A DNA stretch of 64,000 nt, from NCBI GenBank assembly GCA_963668365.1, contig OY764266.1, positions 2,914,001-2,978,000 of the forward strand. The letters run 5' to 3'. Of this stretch, positions 8,646 through 18,171 are shown in pieces. The number at the start of each line of letters is the position of its first letter. The stretch's first letter is position 1. The notes beneath the pieces are model-generated. The model was not told where the DNA came from and did not search any database. It saw nothing but the letters and a program-made list of their open reading frames with translations. Source of the DNA: VXNE01 sp963668365 (lineage in GTDB: Bacteria; Pseudomonadota; Gammaproteobacteria; Pseudomonadales; Azotimanducaceae). Made by a program: the position numbers and the translations under genes.

Positions 8646-9487
8646 GTCGCTTCGGCGGACTCGAGCGCGTTCTCCAGCATCGATACCCGCGTCATGGGGC
8701 CGACGCCGCCCGGCACCGGCGTGATCCATGCGGCGCGCTCGCGGGCCGCCTCGAAGTCGACGTCGCCGTAGAGCTTGTTGTTCTCGCGCGTGATGCCGAC
8801 ATCGATGACGATCGCGCCGGGCTTGATCCAGTCGCCGCGAATGAGACCGCGCTGACCGGTGGCGGAGATGACGACATCCGCGGTCGCGACGTGGCTCGCG
8901 GTGTCCCTGCTGAACTTGTGGGTCGAGGTGACCGTGCAGCCGACGAGGAGCAGCTCGAGCGTCATCGGCCTGCCGACGTGGTTGGATGCGCCGACGATGG
9001 TGGCATCGAGTCCACGCAATTCCCGCCCCGTGTGCTCGAGCAGCGTCATGATGCCCTTGGGCGTGCAGGATCGAAGCGTGGGCCTGCGCAGCGCCAGGCA
9101 GCCGATATTGTAGGGGTGCACCCCGTCGACATCCTTGGCGGGGTCGATGCGTTCGAGGATTCGGGAGGCGTCAAACTGCGGCGGCAGGGGTAGCTGCACG
9201 AGGATCCCGTCGATGCTGTCGTCGGCGTTGAGTTCGTCGATCATCGCCGACAGTTCCGACGGCTGGGTATTGGCCGAAAGGTGGCGGATGTCGTGCTTGA
9301 AGCCCACCTCCCGGCAATCCCGCTGCTTCAGCCGGACATAGATTTCGGAGGGCGGATCGTCTCCGACCAGCAGTACCGCGACGCCGGGCGGTCGTAGATC
9401 CTTCGCGCGCCGCGCTGCCACCGCTGCGGCGACCCGCGCCCGAATGGACGCTGCGATCGCGTTGCCGTCGAGAATTCGGCCGGTCAT
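8642..9487 (-). CDS. folD: methylenetetrahydrofolate dehydrogenase/cyclohydrolase
   Basis: FolD interconverts methylene-, methenyl- and formyl-tetrahydrofolate with NADP. The 281 residues match the family. The active-site Tyr and Lys lie in IYVRLKQRDCREVGF, the substrate loop is LVQLPLPPQ, the aspartate is in KDVDGVHP, the cofactor loop is VGASNHVGRP, and the C-terminal signature PVPGGVGPMT is intact. It is followed by overlapping lpxH on the same strand. Confidence 0.96.
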   Translation of the reverse strand: MTGRILDGNAIAASIRARVAAAVAARRAKDLRPPGVAVLLVGDDPPSEIYVRLKQRDCREVGFKHDIRHLSANTQPSELSAMIDELNADDSIDGILVQLPLPPQFDASRILERIDPAKDVDGVHPYNIGCLALRRPTLRSCTPKGIMTLLEHTGRELRGLDATIVGASNHVGRPMTLELLLVGCTVTSTHKFSRDTASHVATADVVISATGQRGLIRGDWIKPGAIVIDVGITRENNKLYGDVDFEAARERAAWITPVPGGVGPMTRVSMLENALESAEAT

Positions 9488-9524
9488 GATATCCGTCCTG
9501 CCATGAGGATGCTGGCCCCGTACC

Positions 9525-11092
9525 TCAGGCGGGTTCGGCCCGCACCGCTAGCAGGTTGCGCTCTTGGCTGCCGAACACCACGCCGATGAGGTGAACGGGC
9601 TCGTTGCCTCCGCGGTACTTGTTGGCGTAGCCGCGCCCGCGCATCTGCTCCATCGCCTCGGCCATCGCCGCCGCAGCACCTTGGCCATCCTTCGCCATCT
9701 TGAATTCCAGAACGAACACTTGGCCGCCGTGGAGCAGCACCATATCGGCCCTGCCCTGCAGGGAGGCTTCCTCCGCCCGCACGTCTGCGCCCACGGCACG
9801 GAAGGTCAGATACAGCATGGCCGCGTAGTGGGATTCGTACTGCCCCAGGCAGCCACTGTCGCGCCACCGGTGCGGCAGTCCGGCCAGGCAGGCATGAAGC
9901 TGTTCGTGAAAGCCGTCGAAGTCGTTCGCATCAAGCCGTTCAAGCAGGGCGGGGCCCTGCTCCGACACCTCGGCCTCATCCCGGCCCAAATGCGCCAGCA
10001 GGCCCTCGCTGAAGCTCGCCCGAACCTCGAGGTTGGGCGACTCCAAGGTGTAGAAGGTGCTCGCGCCCCTGCGCTCCTCCCCGGCGATGGTCAGGTAGCC
10101 GGCCTGGAACATCAGCGCTCGCAGGTCGATGTCCTCTACATCGAACCGGGCCAGCCGGCCCTCCCCGATTTGCCGGTTCTCCAGTTCCAGGGGGCTTGCC
10201 CCGTTTGCCATCATGGTCTCGTATAGGACAGTAGGCGTGCCGGTTTCATACCAGTGGGGGCGGAATTCCCGGGTCTGGAACAGCAGCAGGATGTTAAAGG
10301 GGTTGTAAACCCTCTCGTCGCCCCGCCAGTGGTAGCCGTTGTACCAGTGGCGTATCTCGTCCCGGTCGAGGCCGGGCAGCTCGGGGGCGCGAACACGTCG
10401 TCCAAGTCGCCGTCGGTGTAGCCGCAGATGGTGGCGAAGCACGGATCGAGGCTGATGTTCCTCAAGTTGTTCAGGCCGGAAAAGAGGCTGACCTTGGAGA
10501 ACATGCTGATGCCGGTGACGAAGGTGAACCGGACGTGCTCGGCGCTGTCCTTGATGACGCCGTAGAAGCCTCGCAGGTGGTCGCGATTCGCCTTCGCCAT
10601 GTCCGTGTCGCCGAGCACGTCAAGTATCGGCTTGTCGTACTCATCCACCAGCACCACGGCCGGCCTGCCAGCCTTGCGGTGCAGCCGGTCGAGCAGGTCG
10701 CGCAGGCGCCCGGGGGCGCCAAGGCCCTCCGGCCCGGGCGAAAGCCCGGCGTTGCGCTCAATGATCGCCAGTTGGGCAAGGAGGTCTTGGCCAAGCGCCC
10801 CCGGTTCGTCGTAATTCCCGGCGAAGCTCAGCCGCACCACCGGATGCGGTCTGGTCCAGTCCCAATGGCTGTGAATGTGCAGGCCCCGGAACAGCGGCTC
10901 GCTGCCGACGAACAGCTCCCGCAGCGTGTTGAGCAGCAGGCTCTTACCGAAGCGGCGCGGGCGGGACAGGAAGTAATGGTCTCCCCCATCAATCAGCTCA
11001 CGGATGAGCGGCGTTTTGTCAACGTAGTAGCTGTCCGTCTCGCGCAACCTGCGGAAGGACTGGATGCCGATGGGAAGGAGGCGCCGGCTCAT
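9525..11092 (-). pseudogene. AAA-ATPase-like/PD-(D/E)XK nuclease family gene split by a frameshift
   Basis: The N-terminal part (11092 down to about 10385) reads as the AAA-ATPase-like family: YYVDKTPLI, FLSRPRRFGKSLLLNTL (P-loop-like), VLVDEYDKPI, and the FTFVTGISMFS segment. The C-terminal part, in another frame to 9525, continues HWYNGYHW, YNPFNIL and finally QGRADMVLL followed by VFVLEFKMAKDG, the PDDEXK_9-type nuclease core. The frames join at a run of five C on the coding strand (10383-10387), where one extra C would restore reading. About 520 residues are expected. Function of the family is unknown; it is common in genomes rich in mobile DNA. A sequencing error or phase variation cannot be excluded. 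Confidence 0.78.
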
Positions 11093-11198
11093 GGCCCAAA
11101 CGGATCAAGGAAGTCGGGAGGATCATATCACCGCGTGGCACAGCGACGGCCTGGGCTGTCATACCGAACGCCACTGGTCATGTCATAAAATACCGAAG

Positions 11199-11963
11199 GT
11201 GAAGATTTCCAGTATCGTGTGTCTGTACTGTGCGGTGGCCCTCGCCGCCGCGGGTTGCGGCACGACGCGCGATTCCAGTGTCAATGCGCTTGACTCGCGC
11301 CTCGCCTGGCCCTGTGACCGGCTGGTCGTGGAATGGGCCGTGGCGCCGGAGCGTCTTCAGGCGAGGCTGCCAGAGGGACTCAAGGTCCGACAGTCGGACG
11401 GCACGGCACGCGTGCAACTCCATGTGCTGCATTGTGTGCCCGAGCCTTCCGAAGGCTTCGATCCGCAACCGCTTGCCTATGCTTACAGCGCTGTTCCGGT
11501 GTCGGGCGACAGCAGCCCGATCATGCTGACCCGGATTCCCCCGGCCGGCTGGTTCGCCTTGCCACGGGCCGCCGCGAGCGGGCCGGCGCAAACGTTGCTC
11601 ACGAGTCTCGGATACCCGGTAATCGAGGCGCGGCAGGACTTCAGGATCGCCGAAGAAAACGGCGAAATAGTCGTGTCGATCGAACTGCAGTTCGCCAACG
11701 GCCGAATCGCCATAGAGGCCAGGCCGACCGGCGACCCGTATGCCCGGGAAACCCATGTTGCGTACCTTGGTGGTGGCGACGGGTACAGATCAGCGTATTT
11801 CGGGAAGGAGGCATCCAACAGATTCGAAGCTTCTGCTGCCGTGCGACTCGACGGACAGACAGTTCTGTCGGGATTTGAATTGAGCGGCGCGCCGACGGTC
11901 GCGACACTGGATCGCGAGCTCACGGCCGACCGCGTTTTCTGGCGCCTGCCCGCCGGCGGATAG
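11199..11963 (+). CDS. putative lipoprotein of unknown function
   Basis: A GTG start at 11199 gives a clean lipoprotein signal: KISSIVCLYCAVALAAAG before the lipobox cysteine in AAGC. The frame is open further upstream, but that part is antisense to the ATPase gene start. The mature part of about 230 residues contains VAPERLQARLPEGLKV, faintly like the acetoacetate decarboxylase fold, but I cannot assign it. It stands alone, transcribed toward the sigma-factor operon 134 bases downstream. Predicted outer-membrane or periplasmic anchoring rests only on the lipobox. Confidence 0.6.
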   Translation: MKISSIVCLYCAVALAAAGCGTTRDSSVNALDSRLAWPCDRLVVEWAVAPERLQARLPEGLKVRQSDGTARVQLHVLHCVPEPSEGFDPQPLAYAYSAVPVSGDSSPIMLTRIPPAGWFALPRAAASGPAQTLLTSLGYPVIEARQDFRIAEENGEIVVSIELQFANGRIAIEARPTGDPYARETHVAYLGGGDGYRSAYFGKEASNRFEASAAVRLDGQTVLSGFELSGAPTVATLDRELTADRVFWRLPAGG

Positions 11964-12097
11964 AACGCGTGTTCCGTGCCCAAATCCGCAGGTTGCCGTG
12001 CGAATGACCTTCTCCGCTGTGGACAACGCGGACGACAGGGTGGCATTTTTCGGCCGATTCGCGTCATAGTTGTCGGAGTGCCATCCAGGACGGTACC

Positions 12098-12628
12098 GTG
12101 AAGCCGAGTAGAGCCGAGGAGCAGGCCAAGGCCAACGTCGCACATCTGTTTGCCGATCATCACGATCGGCTGGAGGCGTACCTGCGAAAGCGCCTGGCAA
12201 ACCAGAACGATGCGGCGGAACTGGCGCAGGAAGCGTATTTGCGCATCCTGCGGGTGAAGCGCGCGGATCTGATCCGGCACCCCGAAGCCTACCTCTATCG
12301 CGTCGCCCGCAACCTCGTCCACGAACTCTATGCCGGTCATCGCCCGAACAGTTTCGCCGACGTTGATGTCGATCAACTGACGTCCGGGGACCCGTCGCCC
12401 TTTGACCAGGCGCTGCTCGCGCGGCGCCGGGAACTGGTCCAGCGGGCAATGGAGGAATTGTCGCCGAAGTGCCAGGCAGCGCTGTTGCTGCGCTGGCACG
12501 AAGATCTGACCCAGGCTGAAATCGCGGAACGCATCAACGTGTCCAGGCAAATGGTGCAGAAGTACCTGGCAAGCGGCATTGCCCATTGCCGGAAGCGACT
12601 GCGAAGAATCGCGGAACAGGAGTGCTAA
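12098..12628 (+). CDS. ECF RNA polymerase sigma factor, FecI type
   Basis: A 176-residue two-domain sigma factor. Region 2 contains LFADHHDRLEAYLRKRL and DAAELAQEAYLRILRV; YLYRVARNLVHE ends region 2. Region 4 carries the helix-turn-helix LTQAEIAERINVSRQMVQKYL. Start is GTG at 12098. It is followed eight bases later by a FecR-like gene and then a TonB receptor with an STN domain, the standard cell-surface signalling layout. It probably directs transcription of that receptor. Confidence 0.9.
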   Translation: MKPSRAEEQAKANVAHLFADHHDRLEAYLRKRLANQNDAAELAQEAYLRILRVKRADLIRHPEAYLYRVARNLVHELYAGHRPNSFADVDVDQLTSGDPSPFDQALLARRRELVQRAMEELSPKCQAALLLRWHEDLTQAEIAERINVSRQMVQKYLASGIAHCRKRLRRIAEQEC

Positions 12629-12635
12629 GGGTCCC

Positions 12636-13763
12636 ATGAGTAGCCGTCTTGATCGAATCACCGACGAGGCCGCGCTATGGTTCGTGCGTGTCCAGGCGCC
12701 CGAATTCTCCGGCGCCGATCGCGAGGAGTTTGCGTCCTGGCTCGCGGCTTCGGCGGAGCATGTGCTCGAATATTTGTCGGTGGCCGCGGTTTCTAGCGAG
12801 ATTCGCGAGTCGTCGCCGGGCATGGATGTGGATGCGTTGGTCGCACTGGCCCGCGCGCGTGGCGATCAACACAACGTCGTGGCAATCCATGCGGCGCCCC
12901 CGGTCACCGGCAAGGAGCCTCGTGACGCCACCGGTCGGAGAGGTCGCCGCGCCGTCTGGACGGCCGCCGCCTCGGTCGCGATCATGGGCCTGGCCGGGAT
13001 CTGGTTCGCCCTGACCTCCGGTCCCTTGGTCCATACCACGGGAGTGGGGGAGCAGGCCGCGTTTCCACTGTCGGACGGGTCGGTGGTGGTCCTGAACACG
13101 CAATCGTCGATAGAGGTTGACTACACCGAAACCGATCGGACCGTCAGGCTGCTGACTGGCGAAGTGCTCTTCGAGGTCCGGGAGGATGCGGATCGCCCGT
13201 TTCGCGTCCTGACCGACCTCGCCGTGATTCGCGCGGTGGGCACGGTCTTCAACGTGCGCCGACGTGGTGCGGCCACCAACGTCACGGTGATCGATGGAAC
13301 GGTCGACGTGCGGTTGATCGATGCCCGTGACGGGTCCGGATCGCCTGCCCTGAAGTCCGCAGATGTCGCGGTGTCGTTGGCCGGAGATGCAGCCGTTCCC
13401 GGGGGGTTGCGGGACCGGGACGGGATGGTTCGCCTTGACGCGGGCGAACAGGCGCGGGTAGAAGAGCGATCGCACGAAGTGGTTGTTGTTGACGCGAACA
13501 CCGAGGACGCAACCGCGTGGCGCGAGCGCCGTCTGATTTTCGAGTCGCAACCGCTTGCCGACGTTGTCGCGGAGTTCAACCTGTACGGCGACCGTCAGAT
13601 TGAAATCGGGGATTCCGAATTGGCCGATAGGTCGATCAGCGGATCCTTCGACGCGGATGACCCCGAATCTTTTGCGTTGTTTCTGTCCACCGCCGATCTG
13701 GTTGAAGCCGTTCGGCGTGCGGACGGCACCATCGTGCTGCATTTTCCCCGCGAAGGCGATTGA
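12636..13763 (+). CDS. FecR-family anti-sigma/signal-transfer protein
   Basis: The ATG at 12636 gives 375 residues. The cytoplasmic N-terminal domain has EAALWFVRVQAPEFSGADREEF and then AWLAASAEHVLEYL-like residues, as in FecR/DUF4880 proteins. One membrane segment is at about 110-130 (WTAAASVAIMGLAGIWFAL). The periplasmic FecR domain follows with FPLSDGSVVVLNTQSSIEVDY and AVGTVFNVRR. A C-terminal STN-like segment with LADVVAEFNLYGDRQIEIG can contact the receptor. It should relay ligand binding at the receptor to the adjacent sigma factor. Confidence 0.9.
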   Translation: MSSRLDRITDEAALWFVRVQAPEFSGADREEFASWLAASAEHVLEYLSVAAVSSEIRESSPGMDVDALVALARARGDQHNVVAIHAAPPVTGKEPRDATGRRGRRAVWTAAASVAIMGLAGIWFALTSGPLVHTTGVGEQAAFPLSDGSVVVLNTQSSIEVDYTETDRTVRLLTGEVLFEVREDADRPFRVLTDLAVIRAVGTVFNVRRRGAATNVTVIDGTVDVRLIDARDGSGSPALKSADVAVSLAGDAAVPGGLRDRDGMVRLDAGEQARVEERSHEVVVVDANTEDATAWRERRLIFESQPLADVVAEFNLYGDRQIEIGDSELADRSISGSFDADDPESFALFLSTADLVEAVRRADGTIVLHFPREGD

Positions 13764-13860
13764 TCGGCAACGAAACCCGAGAGTCGGGTAGCAAAAATCG
13801 CGAACTTCGCCTCTTGTTATCCAAGGGACGTTTCCCGTGATCAATTGAGAGGGCCTCAGC

Positions 13861-16800
13861 ATGAACTTTCCGTGTTCCCGTGTTGTTTGTGTCGCTGCGA
13901 TCGTCTGCCTGTTCGGCGCGCAATGGGCCGTTGCCGAGGCAGGCACCAACGACGCGTCGCTGACGATCAAGGAGCAGGCGCTTTCGCTCGCCCTGCTTGA
14001 CTTCTCGCAGCAGACAGGACTGCAGATTGGCTACGCGGCCGAGTTGGCGCAAGGCAAGGTATCCCAGGGAGTCGCGAGGGTCGACGAGCCGCGAGCCGCG
14101 CTCGATGCGTTGGTGAGAGGCACCGGTCTCGAGTACCAGTTCGTCAATGAAGAGACTGTCGTGATCCGTGCTGCGGCTTCCACCGGCAAAGCGCGGTCAG
14201 GCAACTTGACGGAGGACTCCCGGCCCGAGTCCGAGCCGATCCTTCTGGCGCAGGTTCGCCACCAGGAGGAACAGTCCACATCGAGTCAACCCGAGTCGGA
14301 CGAGGACAACGACGGCGCCACCGCCGAAACCGCGGATGCCGAGCCTGAGGACGCCGTCGAGGAAATCGTCGTCACGGGAACGCGTCTGGAACGCACGCCC
14401 AGCCAGATCGCGGCCAACCTGGTGACTATGGATGAAGGCATGCTTCGGTCCACGGGCGAAGTCAGCCTCGACAAGGCGTTGCGGGCGCTGCCGCAAAATC
14501 AACTGGCGGCGAGTTCAACCGCGTCTTATGCAAGGCTCGGGGGGCAACATTTCAATGGTGCAATCAATTTGAGCGGCGCATCGGCGATCAACTTGAGAGG
14601 TCTGGGGGATGGCGCGACCCTGGTGCTGGTGGACGGAAAGAGGATCGGCTCCTCGGGTCTCACCGGTGGGGTAACGGATATCTCCGGTATCCCGACCGCC
14701 TCCATTGAACGGGTGGAAATCATGCTGGACGGCGCGTCCGCCATCTATGGCTCCGATGCGGTGGGCGGCGTGGTGAACATCATTACCCGCAAGGACTATG
14801 AGGGTGCCGAGCTGGACGTGATGCACTCGGTGCCGGGCCGGGGCGGATTCGACGAGAGCGCGCTGACGCTCTCCGGTTCGTGGTTGTGGGGTGAAACCCG
14901 GTGGCGAGGCAACGTGCAGGCCAGCAGCCACAGCCACCTCTACGGCAGGGACCGCCCGGCCAAATACGATTCGAACGCCTATTGCAAGAAGGGTTGTATC
15001 CGGGGCTCACGCAACGTCTACGAGTACCAGGGAACGCTCTACCGGCCGAGTCAACTTCCAGCCGGCATAACGACCAGTTCCCCCGGGGTAGCGGATATCT
15101 ATTTGTCGGAACTGCAACCCGATGGCTCCCTTGCAATCAAGGTGAGATCTTTTCGCGGCGATTTGACCGGGCAGGAGTCGACGATGGACAGCGCGTCGCT
15201 CTTGCCGGAGCAGGACCGGATCAGCGCGATGCTGGGCTTCGATCATGATTTCGGCGCCACGCGCCTGGCTGCGGAAGCCTACTATATGGATCGCATCACA
15301 ACGACGGATCAGGGGGACGCAGACTTTGCCCACTTCCTTTTTCCGGGGCCCGACGGTGACAATGCGTTCATGTATTGGTCGGTGCCGGGGATCGATAGGG
15401 ACTCCATCGCAACACAGGAAGTCTTTCGCTTGAATTTCGATCTGACCGGTTCCGTGTTGGGCATGGAGTGGGCGTTTGGCGCCGGCACTACCCATGATCG
15501 AAGTGACAATCGGCACACGGGTAACTTGTATGTAACCTACGATCCTGAAATACCGCCACACTTGGCAGAGCAGTATCGAGCGTGGGAATTAGCTGCCGTC
15601 CGGCCTGACTATGTTGAGTTCGTGGGAATAGATCTCTTCAGGGAAATGTGGGGCCAGGAGCTGTCAAGCGGTTGGACGAATACCACCGACTGGGCCGAAG
15701 CGACGCTGTCAGGCTCCTGGCTGAGCTTGCCGGGAGGCAATGCGCAGTTCGTGGTGGGCGCTGCCTGGCGCTCGACGGGGTTGAAGACCGACAACAAGCA
15801 GAATTCCTATGGTCACAACAGCAACGATGGCAGTTATTGGACCGAGGAGCCAGGTTTGGGGATCCGATTCGGCGTTTGGGACAACGAATTCGTAAATGAC
15901 AACATCGGGCTCTTTGCCGAGTTCGCGGCGCCTGTTCTGGAATCGCTGGATCTGTCCGCGGCGGTAAGGTGGGATGACTACGACAATTATGATTCCGACA
16001 CCACCTGGTCGATAGGCGCGGTCTGGCGCCCGATCGGCTCGGTCAGACTGCATTCCAACCTTTCGACCTCGTACATCATCCCAACCGCCCGGGACGGGTT
16101 GGAAGATCCCAATCATTTCTTTATCGGGCAGGAATGGCGTTGCAATTACCTAAAACCAGAGTGGGATGAACTGGAGCCGGGGGGCGTTTGTCTCGGCGAT
16201 CCGACCAGACGGCAGAATCCCGACGGCTCGTTGGCGACCACGCCTGGGGAGTCGTTCATCTACTTCTCTCACCTTGTATTCGGAGGGAACCCGAATCTGC
16301 TGCCTGAAGAAGGGGAGAGCATTTCGGCGGGTGTCGAACTGACGCCCGAGGCCATACCGGGACTGTCGATAGACCTGACCTGGAGATCGGTGGACTACAC
16401 GAACAAGATTGTCGGGGCAAGCAATCGCGGTGACGTTCCTCACTATGTTGGCGTGGACCCGGCCGAAGAGTATGCCTTCATTTTCCCTGATCCCAGTGGC
16501 AACGGCGCATACTACGCGGATCGCAGATCGGTCAACGCCGCCGCATGGAACAACGAAGGGCTGGACCTTCAAGTCCGCTATGATTGGTCAACAGATTGGG
16601 GTAGATGGAGCATCGACGCGCTGACAACCCAGACAGACTCGTTCTACAAGGACATCGGAGATGGCAGTGAGCCATACGATTATGTCGGCGATGTCGAAGC
16701 CTTTCGCCGTATCTGGGCTTTGGTGCCCGAATACCGCAGTACGCTGAGTGTCGGGTTCGAATCCGCCGATCAGCGCTGGTCGGCCTGGCTGGGCGCTGTT

Positions 16801-17100
16801 TACACATCTGCGGTGAGTACAACCCATGAGGTATGGTACCTCCCCGGGGACAAAATCAAGGTGACGCACGATGAACCGCTGTACGTGAATCTGAGCGCTC
16901 AATATCAACTCGGCGAGCGGTTCGGCCTGTTGTCCAATTCGGTCCTGAGCCTGCGGATTACCAACCTGTTTGATGATCTTGCGGAGCATAGGGAGTTCAG
17001 TGCCGTTGGTGGCGACTACCTTAATGATGCCGTAGTTAACGCCAAGTTCGATGATCCCCGGGGCCGTACCTTTACCCTGGGTTTGAAGATGCAGCTCTAG
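13861..17100 (+). CDS. TonB-dependent outer-membrane receptor with STN signalling domain
   Basis: A 1,079-residue receptor. A signal peptide ending near AVAEA is followed by an STN domain (about 35-103: ALLDFSQQTGLQIGYAAEL and YQFVNEETVVI), an acidic linker, the TonB-box-like EEIVVTGTRLER, the plug (INLRGLGDGATLVLVDG, AIYGSDAVGGVVNI) and a long beta-barrel that ends GRTFTLGLKMQL with a terminal aromatic-poor strand. It is the surface sensor and importer of the upstream sigma/FecR pair. The substrate is not evident; large receptors of this type import polysaccharide fragments, siderophores or other bulky compounds. Confidence 0.9.
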   Translation: MNFPCSRVVCVAAIVCLFGAQWAVAEAGTNDASLTIKEQALSLALLDFSQQTGLQIGYAAELAQGKVSQGVARVDEPRAALDALVRGTGLEYQFVNEETVVIRAAASTGKARSGNLTEDSRPESEPILLAQVRHQEEQSTSSQPESDEDNDGATAETADAEPEDAVEEIVVTGTRLERTPSQIAANLVTMDEGMLRSTGEVSLDKALRALPQNQLAASSTASYARLGGQHFNGAINLSGASAINLRGLGDGATLVLVDGKRIGSSGLTGGVTDISGIPTASIERVEIMLDGASAIYGSDAVGGVVNIITRKDYEGAELDVMHSVPGRGGFDESALTLSGSWLWGETRWRGNVQASSHSHLYGRDRPAKYDSNAYCKKGCIRGSRNVYEYQGTLYRPSQLPAGITTSSPGVADIYLSELQPDGSLAIKVRSFRGDLTGQESTMDSASLLPEQDRISAMLGFDHDFGATRLAAEAYYMDRITTTDQGDADFAHFLFPGPDGDNAFMYWSVPGIDRDSIATQEVFRLNFDLTGSVLGMEWAFGAGTTHDRSDNRHTGNLYVTYDPEIPPHLAEQYRAWELAAVRPDYVEFVGIDLFREMWGQELSSGWTNTTDWAEATLSGSWLSLPGGNAQFVVGAAWRSTGLKTDNKQNSYGHNSNDGSYWTEEPGLGIRFGVWDNEFVNDNIGLFAEFAAPVLESLDLSAAVRWDDYDNYDSDTTWSIGAVWRPIGSVRLHSNLSTSYIIPTARDGLEDPNHFFIGQEWRCNYLKPEWDELEPGGVCLGDPTRRQNPDGSLATTPGESFIYFSHLVFGGNPNLLPEEGESISAGVELTPEAIPGLSIDLTWRSVDYTNKIVGASNRGDVPHYVGVDPAEEYAFIFPDPSGNGAYYADRRSVNAAAWNNEGLDLQVRYDWSTDWGRWSIDALTTQTDSFYKDIGDGSEPYDYVGDVEAFRRIWALVPEYRSTLSVGFESADQRWSAWLGAVYTSAVSTTHEVWYLPGDKIKVTHDEPLYVNLSAQYQLGERFGLLSNSVLSLRITNLFDDLAEHREFSAVGGDYLNDAVVNAKFDDPRGRTFTLGLKMQL

Positions 17101-17141
17101 CGCGGTCCCCTGGCGGGACGCGATCAAGAGCGGGTTTCGCG

Positions 17142-17168
17142 GCGCCGGAGACACAAGGCCTCCGGCGC
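17142..17168 (+). terminator. hairpin after the TonB receptor
   Basis: Nine perfectly paired bases (GCGCCGGAG with CTCCGGCGC) enclose a nine-base loop, 41 bases after the receptor stop. Only a short T run follows downstream, so it may be a weak intrinsic terminator or an mRNA 3' stabiliser. Confidence 0.45.
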
Positions 17169-17366
17169 GCGGAACTTTCTTGAGGCGTATTGCTTTAGGT
17201 CGTTGTGCTAGCCGCGACGATCCGCCGATAAGCCTCGCCGCGCTCGGGTCACCGCAGCGATAGCGGCTTGGCAAAGGCGCGACGGGCTGCAGCCGACGCG
17301 ACGGGCTGTCATATTGGCGCCTTCCGTGGAAGTCGGGGTCGAGCGGGAGGACCACCGAGGGTTGGC

Positions 17367-17492
17367 ATGGCGGAGTCCAGCGAAACCGGGTCGGGCAAGG
17401 CCAAGGCGTTGTCGGCAGTCACCCGTGCTTTTGTTGAGAACAACGTCTCGATCAAGCAGCGCCGGCAGCGGGAGCAGGGCACCGAAACCTAG
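17367..17492 (+). CDS. possible 41-residue small protein
   Basis: An ATG preceded by GAGGG at good spacing opens a 41-codon frame that ends at a TAG which is also the edge of the adjacent MITE. The product is basic and hydrophilic (ALSAVTRAFVENNVSIKQRR is its core). I recognise no family. Removing the MITE with one TA copy leaves the same stop codon. It could be a real small gene or the tail of a decayed one; otherwise the stretch between 17,169 and 17,366 shows nothing I can name. Confidence 0.25.
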   Translation: MAESSETGSGKAKALSAVTRAFVENNVSIKQRRQREQGTET

Positions 17493-17759
17493 TGTCGTGT
17501 CCCGCAAGTTTCTGGTACTTCAGAGTTCGCCATGCGCGTCAATGCAAGGCGTGGTCCGTAGTGAATATCTGGCATATTTGCAAGGGCCACAACGCGGCAG
17601 TGGCGTGCATGGCGATCTCCCGAAGGGCGCGCCCCACGGGGCCTGTGGCCGTGTTGCGCCCCTTGGAAATGGAGCCGACCATTCCCGGCGGGGACGCGCC
17701 TTGCCACAGACCCCGTGGAACGCGCTGAAGTGCCATAAACTTGCGGGACACGACACTAG
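17489..17759 (+). mobile_element. 271-bp MITE with long terminal inverted repeats
   Basis: The first 23 bases (starting CTAGTGTCGTGTCCCGCAAG) are repeated perfectly inverted at 17737-17759, and similarity continues for about 35 bases with two mismatches. The ends read C-TA-G, so a TA target duplication of the Tc1/mariner-IS630 type is likely. The interior has no transposase-like frame. It sits between two TonB receptor genes. Confidence 0.75.
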
Positions 17760-18171
17760 CTTGGAAGAAAGGCATCCCGCCCCGTGGGAGGTCGAGACGC
17801 CCTTCCTTTCCCGCGTACGGCACAGGATCGTCGAACCCGTCGCGCGTGCCCGCCGGGTCGCGGACCGCCTGTGCAGCCTTGTCATACCCCGCAAAATGAG
17901 AATACGAGGTCAGCCATCGACCGGTGTTCCGCTGCTGCGTTGCCCGCCGGCTGCCCACACTCGCCCCTCTCGCCCACAACCATTCAGTTCGGTAACGAGT
18001 TTTTCTTCCCAAAAAGAGAGAGGTCCGAACCGAGGAATGGGGGACATTCCTCGTGTGCGTTGACATGGGCTCTAAAACAAGTTGAAACAAACCGCAACAA
18101 AGAGTAATAAAGCCCCTTCCAACCAATCTGGGATCACACGTGTGCCACCAAGGCATTTCACGGGGACCATC
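17760..18171. other. intergenic region with a decayed IS end
   Basis: No convincing gene. Between about 17953 and 18030 the sequence CACACTCGCCCCTCTCGCCC followed by ACAAC, then a GGTAACGAGTTTTTC-like stretch and a run of A, closely resembles the non-coding tail of the 1,642-bp insertion sequences at 37-56 kb. This looks like a degenerate, older relative. The last 100 bases hold the leader of the downstream receptor; the promoter was not identified with confidence. Confidence 0.45.
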
